Source: Promerops cafer (lineage: Eukaryota > Chordata > Aves > Passeriformes > Nectariniidae). Taken from it: 64,000 bases of DNA. Position numbers and translations under genes: made by a program. The stretch covers positions 1,570,173-1,634,172 of the forward strand of contig VZSE01005034.1 in the NCBI GenBank assembly GCA_013398275.1. The letters run 5' to 3'. Of this stretch, positions 12,280 through 23,660 are shown piece after piece. The first letter of the stretch is position 1; each line of letters starts with the position of its first letter. The notes beneath the pieces were generated by a model. It was given only the letters and a program-made list of their open reading frames with translations. It did not search any database and was not told where the DNA came from.

Positions 12280-12925
12280 TCCAAAGTCCAATGTGAGAAT
12301 GACTGATTCTTCTGGACACAGAGAAAAGAGAGATACTGAAGGCCACCTTTGCATCTGTCTTCCCTGTCAAGACCATCCCTCAGAATCTCTGACCCAGAAG
12401 GAATGCTTTAAGGAAGACATTCCCTCTGTCAAGGAGGATTGGACTAGAGAGCACCTAAACAAATTTGATATCCACAAGTCCACAGCCCTAACGGGACACA
12501 TCTAGGAGTGGTGACAGAGCTGGCATACACCAGAATGAGTGTATGATCATCTTTGAAAGGTTGTGGCAATCCACAGAAGTGCATGAGGACTGGGAGAAAG
12601 CAAATGTCACCCCAGTTTTCAAACAGGGCAGGAGGGAGGAGCCAGGGACCTACTGGCCAGTCAGCCTGACTTTAATGCCTGAGATCAGCTCACTTGGATA
12701 GAGCACAGTGCTAATAACACCAAGGTGGTGGGTTTGGTCCCATACGAGCCATTCACTCAAAAGGTGGACTTGATGATCCTTGAGGATCCCTTCCAAGTCA
12801 GAATATTCTGTGAAAGGAGAATGATGGAGCACTTCATTCTGCAGGCCATCTCTGTCATCATGAATGACAAAAACATGATCAGGAGTAGTCAACATAGATT
12901 CACTAAAGTTAAATTATGCTCAAAA
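12280..12925 (+). mobile_element. CR1 LINE fragment, ORF2 (reverse transcriptase) region, degraded
   Basis: This is a 5'-truncated, decayed CR1 retrotransposon copy in the plus orientation. Stretches such as CATCTTTGAAAGGTTGTGGC, GACTGGGAGAAAGCAAATGT and CTACTGGCCAGTCAGCCTGA match what I recall of the CR1 ORF2 consensus around the reverse transcriptase motif where RPVSL-like residues are encoded. After a SINE interruption the match resumes with GATGGAGCACTTCATTCTGC and AGTAGTCAACATAGATTCAC. The frame is broken by many changes and small indels, so it is non-functional. Its boundaries are approximate because the 5' end fades into unique sequence before about 12280. It lies in sense opposite to BMPR1B. 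Confidence 0.85.
12681..12813 (+). mobile_element. TguSINE1-like SINE (tRNA-Ile head, CR1-type tail)
   Basis: This is a short interspersed element nested in the CR1 ORF2 fragment. The 5' part is tRNA-Ile-like: CAGCTCACTTGG resembles the A box, the anticodon-loop sequence CTAATAACACC carries AAT, and GGTTTGGTCCC is a degenerate B box. The tail (TTGATGATCCTTGAGGATCC and CAGAATATTCTGTGA) is CR1-like, which explains how the CR1 machinery could mobilise it. I recognise it as the TguSINE1 family described in zebra finch, which points to a passerine host. It is not a functional tRNA gene: the acceptor stem is not formed and the B box is altered. There is no obvious target-site duplication. Confidence 0.85.
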
Positions 12926-15780
12926 CAGGGGATAGAAATTAGGGCACAAATATGTCAACAAGGCAATCTGGATATTAACAAACAGCAGAGTCTGTGCCAC
13001 ACTCGACATCTAAAAAAAATGTTTTAAAACAATATAGGAATTTTATTGTTAACATCCTAAGGTAGTTATTTCTGTTTCTAAGCTGCAAATCACCACATAT
13101 ACTTGCAGTTCCAAGCAGCAAACAATAAATGTGATCATCAAGAGATTACGCAAATGTCACTACAAGTGATCTTGAAAACTCTCCTGAACAGCAGCAACAG
13201 GGGAAAGAATACACAGATGGGAAGCAATGCAATGTGATACCATTGCTACTGATCCATGCTTTGCTATCTGATCTTTAGGAAAGCAGCAAAGATTGCACTG
13301 GGCAAGCTGCAGATTTTTTACTTATTATCATTTCAGATGATACTGAGATTGAGGCATTCAGACAATGGAATTGAAAAGAAACAGCAAGAGACAGCTTTGA
13401 CCTCATGGATCTCTTAGATATGTTTAATAAATCACTGTCACTCCTGTTGCCTTTCCAAAAGAGAAGAAACACACGAGCACCATGCGGCTGAGACAAAAAT
13501 AGTGCCTGGAAGATAAAAATACCAGCCAGCCATTCTCACCTCAAGATCAAAGACTGCACCTGGATATTAAAATATAATTAGCATGTGCACATGCCATGCT
13601 TGCAGAAACCAGTGCCAACACTACTCAGAGGTGCTGGTGCCCTTCTCACTGACCGGGTTTGTCTGTTCAGGGGGAAATGTGACATAACCCCAGCTCAGCC
13701 TGAAGAGCAACCTACTTCATAAATTACCAACTCCTTTCTAATTTCTGCTACATTGGTGTCATTCCCTTTTACTATTCTCATAAGAATAAATTAAATAGTG
13801 TAGATATTCACAAAACCAGAACTGTCATACAATTGTTATGGTATAAGCATGCTATATTTTTAATGTGTTTTTTTTTTTTTTTAATTCTGTGGCCACAGAT
13901 CTATATATAACTGCCTTTAAACTCAGTTTATTGATTAACTTATCATGCTTCCCAAATCATGGGGATGATGATGCTTCCTACCAATTCCCCTTCCAATTTT
14001 TCCTCAAGTGCCTATCTTCCAGAAGGACAGATTATTTGGTGTCTGAAAAATAGCAAGTATTTTCATAATTTTTCATGGATTAATGCCATCTGCTTCCCAA
14101 AACCCCACGTGTTTATGACACTCTCAGCAACTAACTGTTGCTGAATGAAGTGCTCAAGGATCTCCAGGAATTTTTCTGCCTGGAGGCAAATGCCACCCTG
14201 ACAGGTCACCAGGCCAAGCAGAGTTTTAAGCAACTGAACAAGTGACAGTATAAATTCCTGCCCTGTTAAGCTGCCAAGGCAGGGACTGCATTGAACTGAC
14301 TGCTGCTACTGTTGGCCTCACCACACACGCTGCGCAGGCATTTGAACTGCATGTGTGGAAACCATAAGCGATGAAGAAGATCTTTGTGTTCATGAACGAG
14401 GGCTGAGGCACAAACCTTATCTTCTGCAAATATGGCTGAATGCAACAGAAAGTGTCATTGACCTACTCACTTTGACAGAAAACAAACAAATCCATTTAGA
14501 CGGGGAGGAAAGCATCTCCAGTGCAAACCAAAATTAATTGCACGCATGGAACAACAATAATGAATTTTCACCGCAGACATAAGCACTACAGTTTTCCAGA
14601 AGTGTTTAAGCAGCCTAAAAGCATTTCCCTCTCTGAATGCTCCAGAGCTCATGTCTGGGCAGGAAGGGGGTGTGTGCCACCCATGCCAGTGACGCTGCCA
14701 CCAACCCATCAACCAGTGCCCACCAACAGGCTTCCATGCTCGCCCATCCACTCAGGCCTCTGCAAGAGGAGGAACCAGCCCTCAGCCCCACTGTGTTTAC
14801 TTGCTTTGCTTTTTTCCCAATGTTCTACACATGTGTCTTCACAACTACTCTTCATACACAAGCTCAAAACCTAAGAAATGTGCACTGCAAACACCCTTGG
14901 CAAGTTCACATCCCATGTGCTCTTCTCCTCGACCAGAAGTTTTCAAGAGATGTGTGACCACCTTTCATTCTCTACAGATTTCTCTACAATTCTCATCAAA
15001 TGTAAAACTCTTTTTTTTCCAGTGTCCAGCCAGATATGAGTAGCCATTGCTGTCCAGACAGCAATGAGTAGGAGAAAAAGTACATGTGTTTTTATTATTT
15101 GGCTATTTTTCCAATTAACTAGTATTTGAAATGTATAGAACAGACACAGCATTTTAATAAGCATTACTGACATACACAAGCACTATATATCACCAAAGTT
15201 AGACAGAACAGTGACTATCACTAAGGCTAAAACCAGTCCCAGCTCTGAAATTCATGTCCACAATTCAAACCTAGCACCAGAATTAGCCTATTACTACAAA
15301 ACATTTATTCTTAAATTAACTTCAAATCCAAAGGTTAATATAAAGGACAAAAAGTGAAACATCCTTTTAAGTTCAAGATCAGACTGATTTCCAAGTACTA
15401 GTTCTTCTAAAAATCTCTTTTTTCCTCAATCCTCACCAAAAAAAGTAACAGGAAACCTTGTGTTTTATCAGCAGTATTTTCTCTGTAAATCTATCACCTT
15501 TCTCCTTAAATCTAAACGAACTAAGGTGAACCTAAAGGCTTGCATCAGCCTCCTGACACTGTACAAACTCTGACCCCCCAGTCCAAGTGAATGAGTAAGA
15601 AATCTCCAGAGTGTGTGTGTGTGTGTCCCTGCAGGAACCAAAGCTGCAAACACAAGACCCTGTGCAGCACGAGCAGCTGGCTCCCTGCTGCCCCACATCT
15701 TGCCAGCACACCAGCAACTCTGCTTTTTCTTCAGTCCCTCTCTGACCTTTCTGAAGAACCCACTGAACTTCACTGTTTTA
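12926..15780 (-). other. Intron segment without recognised genes
   Basis: This is intronic sequence between the CR1/SINE nest and the 15.9 kb CpG-rich patch. It contains a T15 tract (13868-13882) and a short (GT)n run at about 15611-15626. Short frames around 14.5-15.0 kb overlap on both strands and resemble no protein I know. Nothing else is supported. Confidence 0.5.
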
Positions 15781-15901
15781 TTTTTTTTTTTTTTTCCCCA
15801 GTCTCTTAAGTGTTCTGCTAAAACCAGGCTTTAAAAAAAATTAAAAAGAAAATAAAAGAAGGAAAAAAGAAGAAAAAGGGAAAGACGAGGCGGGGGGGGG
15901 A
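15781..15901. repeat. Poly-T run followed by purine-rich low-complexity tract
   Basis: T15 at 15781-15795 is followed, after about 35 bases of ordinary sequence, by an A- and G-rich stretch (about 15832-15890) that ends in a run of Gs at 15892-15901. On the minus strand this is pyrimidine-rich and begins about 45 bases into the intron after the putative donor at 15945. It is low complexity with no gene. Confidence 0.8.
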
Positions 15902-15945
15902 GCACAAGCGCTTTGTGAGCTGAAAAGCTAAAGCCTTCTACTTAC

Positions 15946-16140
15946 ACGGAATTTCCGCGCGCTCGCTACATCGCTGCCAGATTCCCCGAGGATGAGAGTC
16001 ATGTGAGGAGGCAGAGGGTGGCTCTACTAAGCAAACACAGCACCGTAGGCCGGGCTAATCCTGCACCTGTGGCGTGTTATTCAGCAGTAAAGAAATGTAG
16101 TCCAGACTGCCTCTGCTTAATACGGCTCAGCTGTTTCCCT
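15946..16140 (-). other. Putative BMPR1B 5'-untranslated (alternative first) exon with small CpG patch
   Basis: Seen: reading leftward, a CpG-containing stretch (GCGAGCGCGCGG) ends ATTCCGT and is followed at 15945 by GTAAGTAG, a near-perfect splice donor. CpG sites recur between about 15950 and 16130, unlike the surrounding intron. No convincing acceptor lies just upstream, which fits a first exon better than an internal one. The 5' boundary given is only an estimate, because no TSS signal is clear. Inference: it is an alternative non-coding first exon for BMPR1B, about 10.5 kb upstream of the coding exon. It could instead belong to a non-coding RNA or be a chance donor. Confidence 0.4.
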
Positions 16141-16652
16141 CTGTGCTCGCTTTGATTGTAAGCTGGCAAACAATATTATTTCAGCCAGGCGCAAAGGGGT
16201 ACTCAGGCTACATAGGATGTGACAGTAAAAAGGCGAAAGAAAAAGAAAATCCTGGAATTACAAACGAAACAAAGATCCTGAGCAATACAGAATTTCTAAC
16301 TCTTTCCAGATGGTTGGCAACACCTTCCAAGGTCAGTGTATAAAATGAACACAGAAGTTGGAGCCTTCTGCTCCTCACCTCCCTTTAAAGTGTGACTACT
16401 TGTGATACAGGATACCCCACAGTGGCCTGGCCCTCATGTACCCAATTCAATACGTATTTGCCGATGAGAGCAATCGCAAGAAGGTTTCAATGGGGTTTTA
16501 GGCTTCTAATGGTACAAAAAATGCCAATTGAGAACAGACTATGAAAAGAAATGGCATGCAACCAGCAATTTGGGATTTTTTTTTCAGAGAAAGAGCCAGC
16601 AAAGAGATCGTGAAGTTGCTACCAGGATACATAGGCTTTACCATAGCACATC
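16141..16652 (-). other. Intron or flank of the 15.9 kb patch, no gene
   Basis: Ordinary unique sequence. Nothing is recognised beyond a short T-run at about 16575. Confidence 0.4.
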
Positions 16653-16837
16653 ACAAAAAAACCCAGAAAACCCCCAAAAGACCAAAACAACAAAACCAAG
16701 AAACAATAGCAAAAAAAAACCAAAACAAAAAAAAAAAAAAAAACCAAAAACCAAAAAACACACATGAACAAACTAATACAAAAAATAAAATCCCAAAAAA
16801 AATCCAGAAAAAACCAAACCCAAAACCAAAAAAAAAG
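16653..16837. repeat. A-rich low-complexity tract (AAAACC-like)
   Basis: About 185 bases are made almost entirely of A with interspersed C pairs (ACAAAAAAACCC, AAAACCAAAAACC and similar). Open frames on both strands here (Lys/Asn/Pro-rich on plus, Phe/Trp-rich on minus) are products of this composition, not genes. It may be an expanded retroelement poly-A tail, but no element body is recognisable beside it. Confidence 0.85.
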
Positions 16838-19800
16838 GACACGAAACTTGATAAACTGCATCAAACAGCATCAAAATTTGGTCCCCTCATGGAACAATAG
16901 CAAGAACTTCATTTCAAGGTAGAGTACATAGCCACTGAGAGTATTTTATGATCCCGATATTTGCTGTGCAAGTTGACTAACAACTGTCAAAAATTCCCTG
17001 TAATTGTGATCCACACATATTTATATAAAACAAACCAGTATTACTTAAAAACAAAACCACACAGATTATTATTTCAGATGCTTGAAATAATTTAGTTAAC
17101 TTAATCTAGTAATTGGGATTTATTCCAGATAATATGGTCACAATATACCACACCTCCTCCACATTACATCTATCATTTCCATGGTAGCATGCAACTATCA
17201 GAGAGGACCAACAGATGCTGTTACTCATGTTTCTTTCTGATATTAAGCTGTAAACATTAGACACTGCAATCACAACATGCTCACAGCATTTGTACTGAAA
17301 TGCTCTTCTCTACAAAATGATACTTCAGTTTCTGCTCCATCATTCCCTAACCTAATTCCACGTTTGGAAACTGGCGATGAAAAAAAGAGATATCTGCACA
17401 CTCAGAACTACGTATCAAATTTCTTGGTGGAAGGTTTATTGCAGCTGCTGTTTACCAATGGGATTATTTCCAAAGAAATAGGAGCTTTATTCCTATGAGA
17501 AAATGCTCATAACTAATCTGGAACTACATGAACTTTCAACTGGTTTCTTATAGAAGAGCTAACTCTTCAAGATGCTGACTGAAACAAGTAGGGTATCTAG
17601 ATATTTGATTAGATCATGGAGTAAAAAGTAAGAAACAAGACTTTATACAACAGAACAAAATAAAAAAGCTGCCTCCAATTTCCTCTTTCAAAAAATTTGC
17701 ATGTGGATTTTTTTCAAATACTTAATTCCTTTTTTGGAGCCTCATCCATGCTTTTTTAAAGCTATCTGATACTAGCAGAGGAAATGGCTACATTTTTCCT
17801 CCTCCATACCCTGGTCTGTTCCTGATTCCTCCCTAGTTTAGAGAACTACCTGTAACTCTATCAAGACCACATGTACCAAGTGAAAAAGATAGATGTTGTC
17901 TAAATTTCTGCCAACACAATGTTGAATTGTGGTCCTGGCAGCAATCACATTCCTCTCTAACTCTCTGAGGGCATCCTGCTCATTCTGCCTTGTGTCTCCT
18001 GGAGCTCATTCATGGCAATGTCCAACAAAATCATCTTCAGAGTTGTAAGTAGTAGTTGTAAGTTAGTTGTAAGTAGTTGTAACTACCTACAACTTTTGAA
18101 TTTGAAACTTCAGAACTTTTGAATTTGCTTTGCTTGTACACTGTGGCCTTTGCAACGCATGTGGCGTTACCCAGACTGTGCTCTGTACCAGCCTGCTGTT
18201 CTGCCAACACAAAGCTCAAAACCTACTTCTAAGATAATGTGAAAACTCAGGAAAACAATGAAAAACTTGAAAAACTTGGGAGCATAAACAAGACTGATGT
18301 GTCTTTAAGCAAGAACAGCTTTCATATACTTTCATATACAGTTCTTTTTACAACCAGTCACACACCTAAATGTTTACATCTAATTAGCTCTCAAAACAGT
18401 GGACTAGATGGCTGTGGAGACATAGGAATTAGGGACATAGATTGTTTTGTATATCGCTAGCTGAACTTCACCTAAAACCTCCAAAAGCTTCCTGCTAGAT
18501 TGCCTGTTTGAAACCAGAATACTGTGCCGGCTGAAATACTTCAAGGATGATATCCACCTCACAACACCTATGTCTGCAATTTCCAATAAATACTCTTCTA
18601 GAAAGTTAAAAAACTCAGGAAAAGGTCATATTCACGAGCTGACAGAATGTAGAAGAATAGTAACCCCTAACACCATGAGGCATCATTGCTCCCCATATTA
18701 TTTTATTTTGATGGCTATTCAAGGAACTTTTGTTCTCAAGGTAATAGTAACAGAGCATTGCTGATAGGTGGTAAATCCACTTGACTCTTCTTTCTTTCCC
18801 TTCTCTCTTCCCAGAGCATGCACTTAACTCTGTTAAAAAGAAAAGCTTGCCACTCTCCTTTCACAACCAAGCCAAAGGTCAGGAAAATGTAAAAATATCA
18901 TCTTTCTTTCATTAACAAATTTAAATTTCATATAAAAAGGGCTAGAACAAAATACAGTAATTGCCAGCTGCCTAATTATCTTCTCATCCTCTTCCAGGCC
19001 TCAACACAATGCCTTTGTTAGGCTGCCTGCCAGTGATGTTCAGAACATTAAAATACACCAAATTCCTGCAAAGACTTTGTGTTGCAAAATGTGCTCTGAT
19101 GGGCAAAACTGAAACAAATATAAGAGCAATCCAGTATTATTCACCTTAAATGATGAGGGAGGGGAGAATACTGTGTGCTGTCAACTCCCCCTCAGGTTTG
19201 TATCCATATTCCTAGAGCAGCTCAGTAATAAGAGCTTGGAGGTTAGAGGTGGCCAAGGACAAATTTTGGTTCCCAATTAACACTACTGAGCCATGAAAGC
19301 CTTGTCTAGCAGGCGCCATCACATACAAACTATCCTCCCACTGCACAGGGCCCTTGCTCTCTGCAGAGTTCAGTGTCTCCCGGCTTGCTCCACAGTGTAA
19401 GCAGAGGGATCATTAGTTATGACTAGTAGAGTCTAGGAGATAATGTTGACTCTCATTTCAGGAACTATTAAGCTATAAACACTGCGCTGAAAGCCATTTA
19501 TCTGCATTTTAAGATAAACAGAGAAGCTATTCAATTAAGTAGACTGCAAGAAATAAGCTACAGATGCCAAATCGAACAACTTTTAAACTCCAAAAGAGAA
19601 AATCTGTGCATTTAATAAGCACAACTTTATACCAAGAAATTACTCACATGAAAGTTCATAAGCAGCATAGCCTAACCACCCCACCATGTCTGATAAAAAA
19701 ATACAAATCAAAGTGTAATTACAAAACAGTTAAATCCAAGCAACGTAAATTACATGCACTTACAATTTGCAAGATCCTACCGCAGCCACCAGTGATGGTA

Positions 19801-20660
19801 TACAAGGTTATGAAGTGGCAATTTTCATACGGCAGTATTTACATTTTATCTCCACATCGCTACAATTTGAAAATGAGATGCTATTCCAGACCTCCACAAC
19901 TGAGATAAATGCCTAAGCTGTCATGTTCGAATCTGCACTTGCTAAGGAGAACATTCTTCCTGAGATAAGCAAAAGAGTATGAAATTAATTTCTCAAGTCT
20001 TGCCAACTAACCAGATTTTTTAACTGAGTATTATTCATCTGTTTGGACTCTGAGATCTTTAAGATAGTAGCTTAAAAAAATTAAAAGAAAAAACCCAACC
20101 TCAAACCACTAAAAAGCATACCCACTAAATAGTTTCCAGTATCCTTTAAAAGGATGTAAAATACAAGGCATCCTAAGCTTTAAAAAAAAAGGATTTTTTT
20201 TTCCCTCCCCACAGAAAAATTAAAAACCTGATCTTTCCTCGCACTTCCAGATGCCAGAGATTTTCGAGCCAGCTCTGAGGTCAGACAGGGGAACACACAG
20301 GTGCACCACGCATCGGCAGCTGAAAGCTTGCAAGGTTGTGCCGGAATCCGATCTGCTCCCCCTTCCTGCATTCCTGCCGGCATTATAAACGCTCCCTGAA
20401 GGAATAATACCCTAATACGGACTAATTTTCCACAAACAGCCCCAGCCTCATTAAACCTCTTCTTTATCAGCATTGTTCAAAGCAGTTTTTCTGGTAATAT
20501 TGAACTCTCCTACGCCCATCTAAAGAGAAAAGAAACTCCTTTTATGTTCTCTCCAGTATCATTTCTCCTACTCAGGTCCACTGGCACTACACAATAGATT
20601 CAATAAAAATATTCAGTTTCATCATATGGTAGTAACGTCCTAAAAACTATGACATGGATT
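16838..20660 (-). other. Intron segment; short direct-repeat cluster near 18.05 kb, CpG patch near 20.3 kb
   Basis: No exon is recognised. Positions 18041-18135 hold GTTGTAAGTAGT-type direct repeats, including a 30-nt inverted repeat (18065-18094), and a repeated ACTTTTGAATTT motif. At about 20215-20400 CpGs rise modestly. A pyrimidine-rich CCCTCCCCACAG at about 20200-20213 looks like a plus-strand acceptor, but no partner exon is identifiable. Confidence 0.4.
18041..18135. repeat. Short tandem/inverted repeat cluster
   Basis: AGTTGTAAGTAGT-like units recur three times (from 18041, 18054 and 18065). The last is followed by an inverted copy (CTACCTACAACT), giving a 12-bp stem with one mismatch and a 6-nt loop. 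ACTTTTGAATTT then occurs twice (from about 18091 and 18114). This is local replication-slippage structure; no gene is seen. Confidence 0.8.
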
Positions 20661-20682
20661 AAGAGAAAAAGGGAGGAAGAAA

Positions 20683-20721
<39 letters not shown>
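20661..20721. repeat. 61-bp pure purine tract with (GA)18 microsatellite
   Basis: Every base from 20661 to 20721 is A or G on the plus strand. The right half (20685-20720) is a perfect (GA)18 dinucleotide array. Open frames across it are repeat artefacts. It is probably length-variable between individuals. Confidence 0.97.
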
Positions 20722-20723
<2 letters not shown>

Positions 20724-23423
20724 TGTTCCAATAAAAAAAGAGATTACTCTCCCAACAGGATCTGACAGATTTCTGAGTGACTCCTCCCAGCAATCAGGCA
20801 AGCCCAAGTGAATTAAGAGCACAGTATTCCTAAAGCAGGTGTTTTTCAGAACCTGCAATTCTTCACACTCCTTAAATGGCCTTTTACCCTTCCCAAGAAA
20901 AATCCTTTTGCCTTCAGTGATATCACACGGATTCTGTTAACATGATCAGCCTTTGCCATTACAATAATCTAAAAAATTGAACGTGCCATCACCCAGCTTC
21001 ATTGTGGAGCCAGAAAAAGAGCTAGTCTGCATTCAAGCACCCTGTGAAGTAACAAAACCTAAGAGTGAGGTTATGGCATGCTGAAACCAAAAGTGGGTCC
21101 TCTTCCCAAAGTGATGAATACCTGTGGCACCTTTTCCCAGATGCTCCATGATGCACCTTGCCCATCTGCAAGTCACTGATGTAACTATGTTCTTTTAAAA
21201 CCATTTCTGTTTTGCAGATGAGAATTTTCATTACAAGACTGACAGAAGAATGCCATCTGCAGACATTCCTTCTTCCCCAGCTCCATCCAGATTATCCTGA
21301 ATGGCCTGAGACTTGAAATACAGCAGAGAATAACACAATACAGAACAGAAATGCAGCCAGAGGATTTCTGCCTATCCTAACCACACACTCTAGTAACAAT
21401 CCTGAAATTATAAAAGCAGTTGTACTGTGAGTACAGAGGAAAACAGCAGACCAAACACTGCTGTATTTTCCAGTGATTCTTTTGCCTGCTGTTCAAAGTA
21501 CAAATACCCACAGGAGATTGCCAGAAATATGGACACCAGGAAAAGAAAATGGAGGCAAAAGCACTGGGGGAAGGCAAGCCATGCATCCGTGGTCTTTCTA
21601 CCGGTTTAATTCCATCTAGCTGGGATATTTTGATAGAAATATAAACAAGCAAATATATTTTTTATATATTAGGTATAGAAGATACATATTCTAAATGCAA
21701 CATATATCAATAAACAATTAACCTCTTAGGGCTCTAAACTGAGGAAACACAGAATTAGTTCCTCTGAACAAATCACTGTGGAAATGAAATAATTTGAAAA
21801 TTGAAAATAGTGCTAATATTCAATATGATAATGTCAATATAGGCAATGTAAGTATGAAAGCTGTGGTCCTCATAACCATTTTTCTCGTGCACAATGAATA
21901 CAAGGCAGTAGTGTAACATTTTGTTCACACATTTTTGATTATAAGGCATATAATCATAAAATGACAATAAAACAGTGTTTCCCATATTTCATAATTCTGT
22001 TCTTCAAATCACTCTTTTCTCATTTTTCCTCAACCTAATTCCTCCACAGTGTTTTAAAGATTTAATTTTTCTCCTTTTTAAAATATATTTATTTATTTTC
22101 TCAATTAACCCATTGAAATTGAATTAGAAACCCTGACTTCAGCAAAAATCAAAAAGAAGTTTCAACTAATGCCACAACAAACAAATACAACAAAATACAA
22201 TAGTGTGGGTCTTGCAGAGACTTCACTTAAAAAGAAGGTGGCTATGCTCACCAATATGAATTTAAAATACTGAAATTAATTTTTTCTTTACCTTTTCTTC
22301 TTTTAATCTATTCAGAAGAGATGAAAATTGTCATCCAGCTGTTTCATTTCTCTAAGCTCCAGTCAATCTCTAAAAATACTCCAAGACATAAGAACAAGGG
22401 GCCTACAGCAAATATGTGTTTCAAGCTGAGATGCTGTGTAGTTTCAGAGAGAAAGAAAAATATTTTCCCAAGCTTTCAACTTTTCATTTGTATAAAATAG
22501 TGTATTTTACAGCTAGATAAAATTAAACTTCATTAGTGTAATGCACTGTAACTCACTACAAATACTGTTAACATACCTAAATGCATGAATTGTGCAACTG
22601 TTTTCATCAGAATATGAAAGGAAATAGATGCCAAATATAGGGTAAAAGAATATAAAAAGTCGGCTTTCTTCCATAAAATTAGCAGAATTCTTAAAGAATG
22701 TGTTGGTGGTCAAGTCTGACAAATAAGAGGTTGTTTCCATGCTACATCCTGACTATTGGTTTGATCAACCTTAACTAAGAAATAAGGAAAAGTATTTGGA
22801 TATTCTGTAAATAAGCACAGGGATTATTATTTACCCATAAAGTTATCTGACATTACTCCCTCTCAGATTGTATTTCTTATTGCTGTTCTTTTAATGCACC
22901 ACAGCTGAATCAATTCCCTTCAATAGAGGAATGATTTCCTGAAGTCCTTTCCTAGGTGGGGACCATACCAGAGAAAACAACCATTATCTCCAAGTTCCAG
23001 TCATATAAAGAAGGAAAAGGGTAAAAACCGTTATTAAAGATGAATGTGATTATTATAGACATTCACACTTTTCTACGTGTAGAATTTTATATTTCTACAC
23101 TGCTTTCCTTTTCAAAGTAGCTTCCCACTGGACTGAAGCTGGTGGGCAGAAGTTCAATCTCTGTGAGTTAAAGAACCAGATTTATCTGTATGTCCAGACA
23201 GTAGAAAAACCCTTCAAAAAAGGGCACTTGATTTACTCCAACACAGAATTCTCCCTCGTTTTTCTCCCTAAGTTACCACCATGCTCAAGGAAACACATTT
23301 CAAAGATTTAGTAATACATTCAGCAGAAAATCAATGTAAACACTTAAATACGCATGACATCAGAAAATATGTCAGATTTAGTCATTTTCTTCTATAAAAC
23401 ACACCACAGTTAACTAATCTTAC
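20722..23423 (-). other. Intron segment without recognised genes
   Basis: AT-rich unique sequence, with a very AT-rich part at about 21640-22330. No exon, mobile element or long tandem repeat is seen. Confidence 0.5.
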
Positions 23424-23660
23424 CCAAAAAATGTTTATTTAGAACACTGCAGGCCCTCACATTGGGAACACCTGCTTTGTCTAGCGACAGAAGTGATACG
23501 GAACGCACATGGCGCAAAGGCGGGAATACCAATCGGAAATTCAGCTGCAGCTCTGACTAATGTTCGCCAAATCGACAGAGAGACACGGCTGCAGGAGCCT
23601 CTTCGGGAGCACAGCCACGAGGCACGCATTCCAGCGGCTGGGCTGTACCAAGGGAAGTCA
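23424..23660 (-). other. CpG-enriched patch with minus-strand donor; possible alternative first exon
   Basis: CpG dinucleotides cluster at about 23480-23640 (for example GCGCAAAGGCGGG and CTTCGGGAGC) within otherwise CpG-poor intron. On the minus strand the patch is followed at 23423 by GTAAGATT after TTTGG, a good donor. Inference: a second candidate non-coding first exon of BMPR1B, or an intronic enhancer that escapes methylation. The exon limits are unknown, and the last 50 bases before the donor are AT-rich, which weakens the exon idea. Confidence 0.25.

Noticed and set aside
12683..12755. tRNA-Ile gene
   Set aside because: It is the head of a SINE: the acceptor stem is not paired, the B box is mutated, and a CR1 tail follows directly.
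16541..16900. Lys/Asn/Pro-rich frame on plus and Phe/Trp-rich frame on minus
   Set aside because: Both are translations of the A-rich low-complexity tract.
18041..18135. let-7-like microRNA locus, suggested by GTAG/GTTGTA repeats
   Set aside because: The seed GAGGTAG is absent and the hairpin is only 30 nt.
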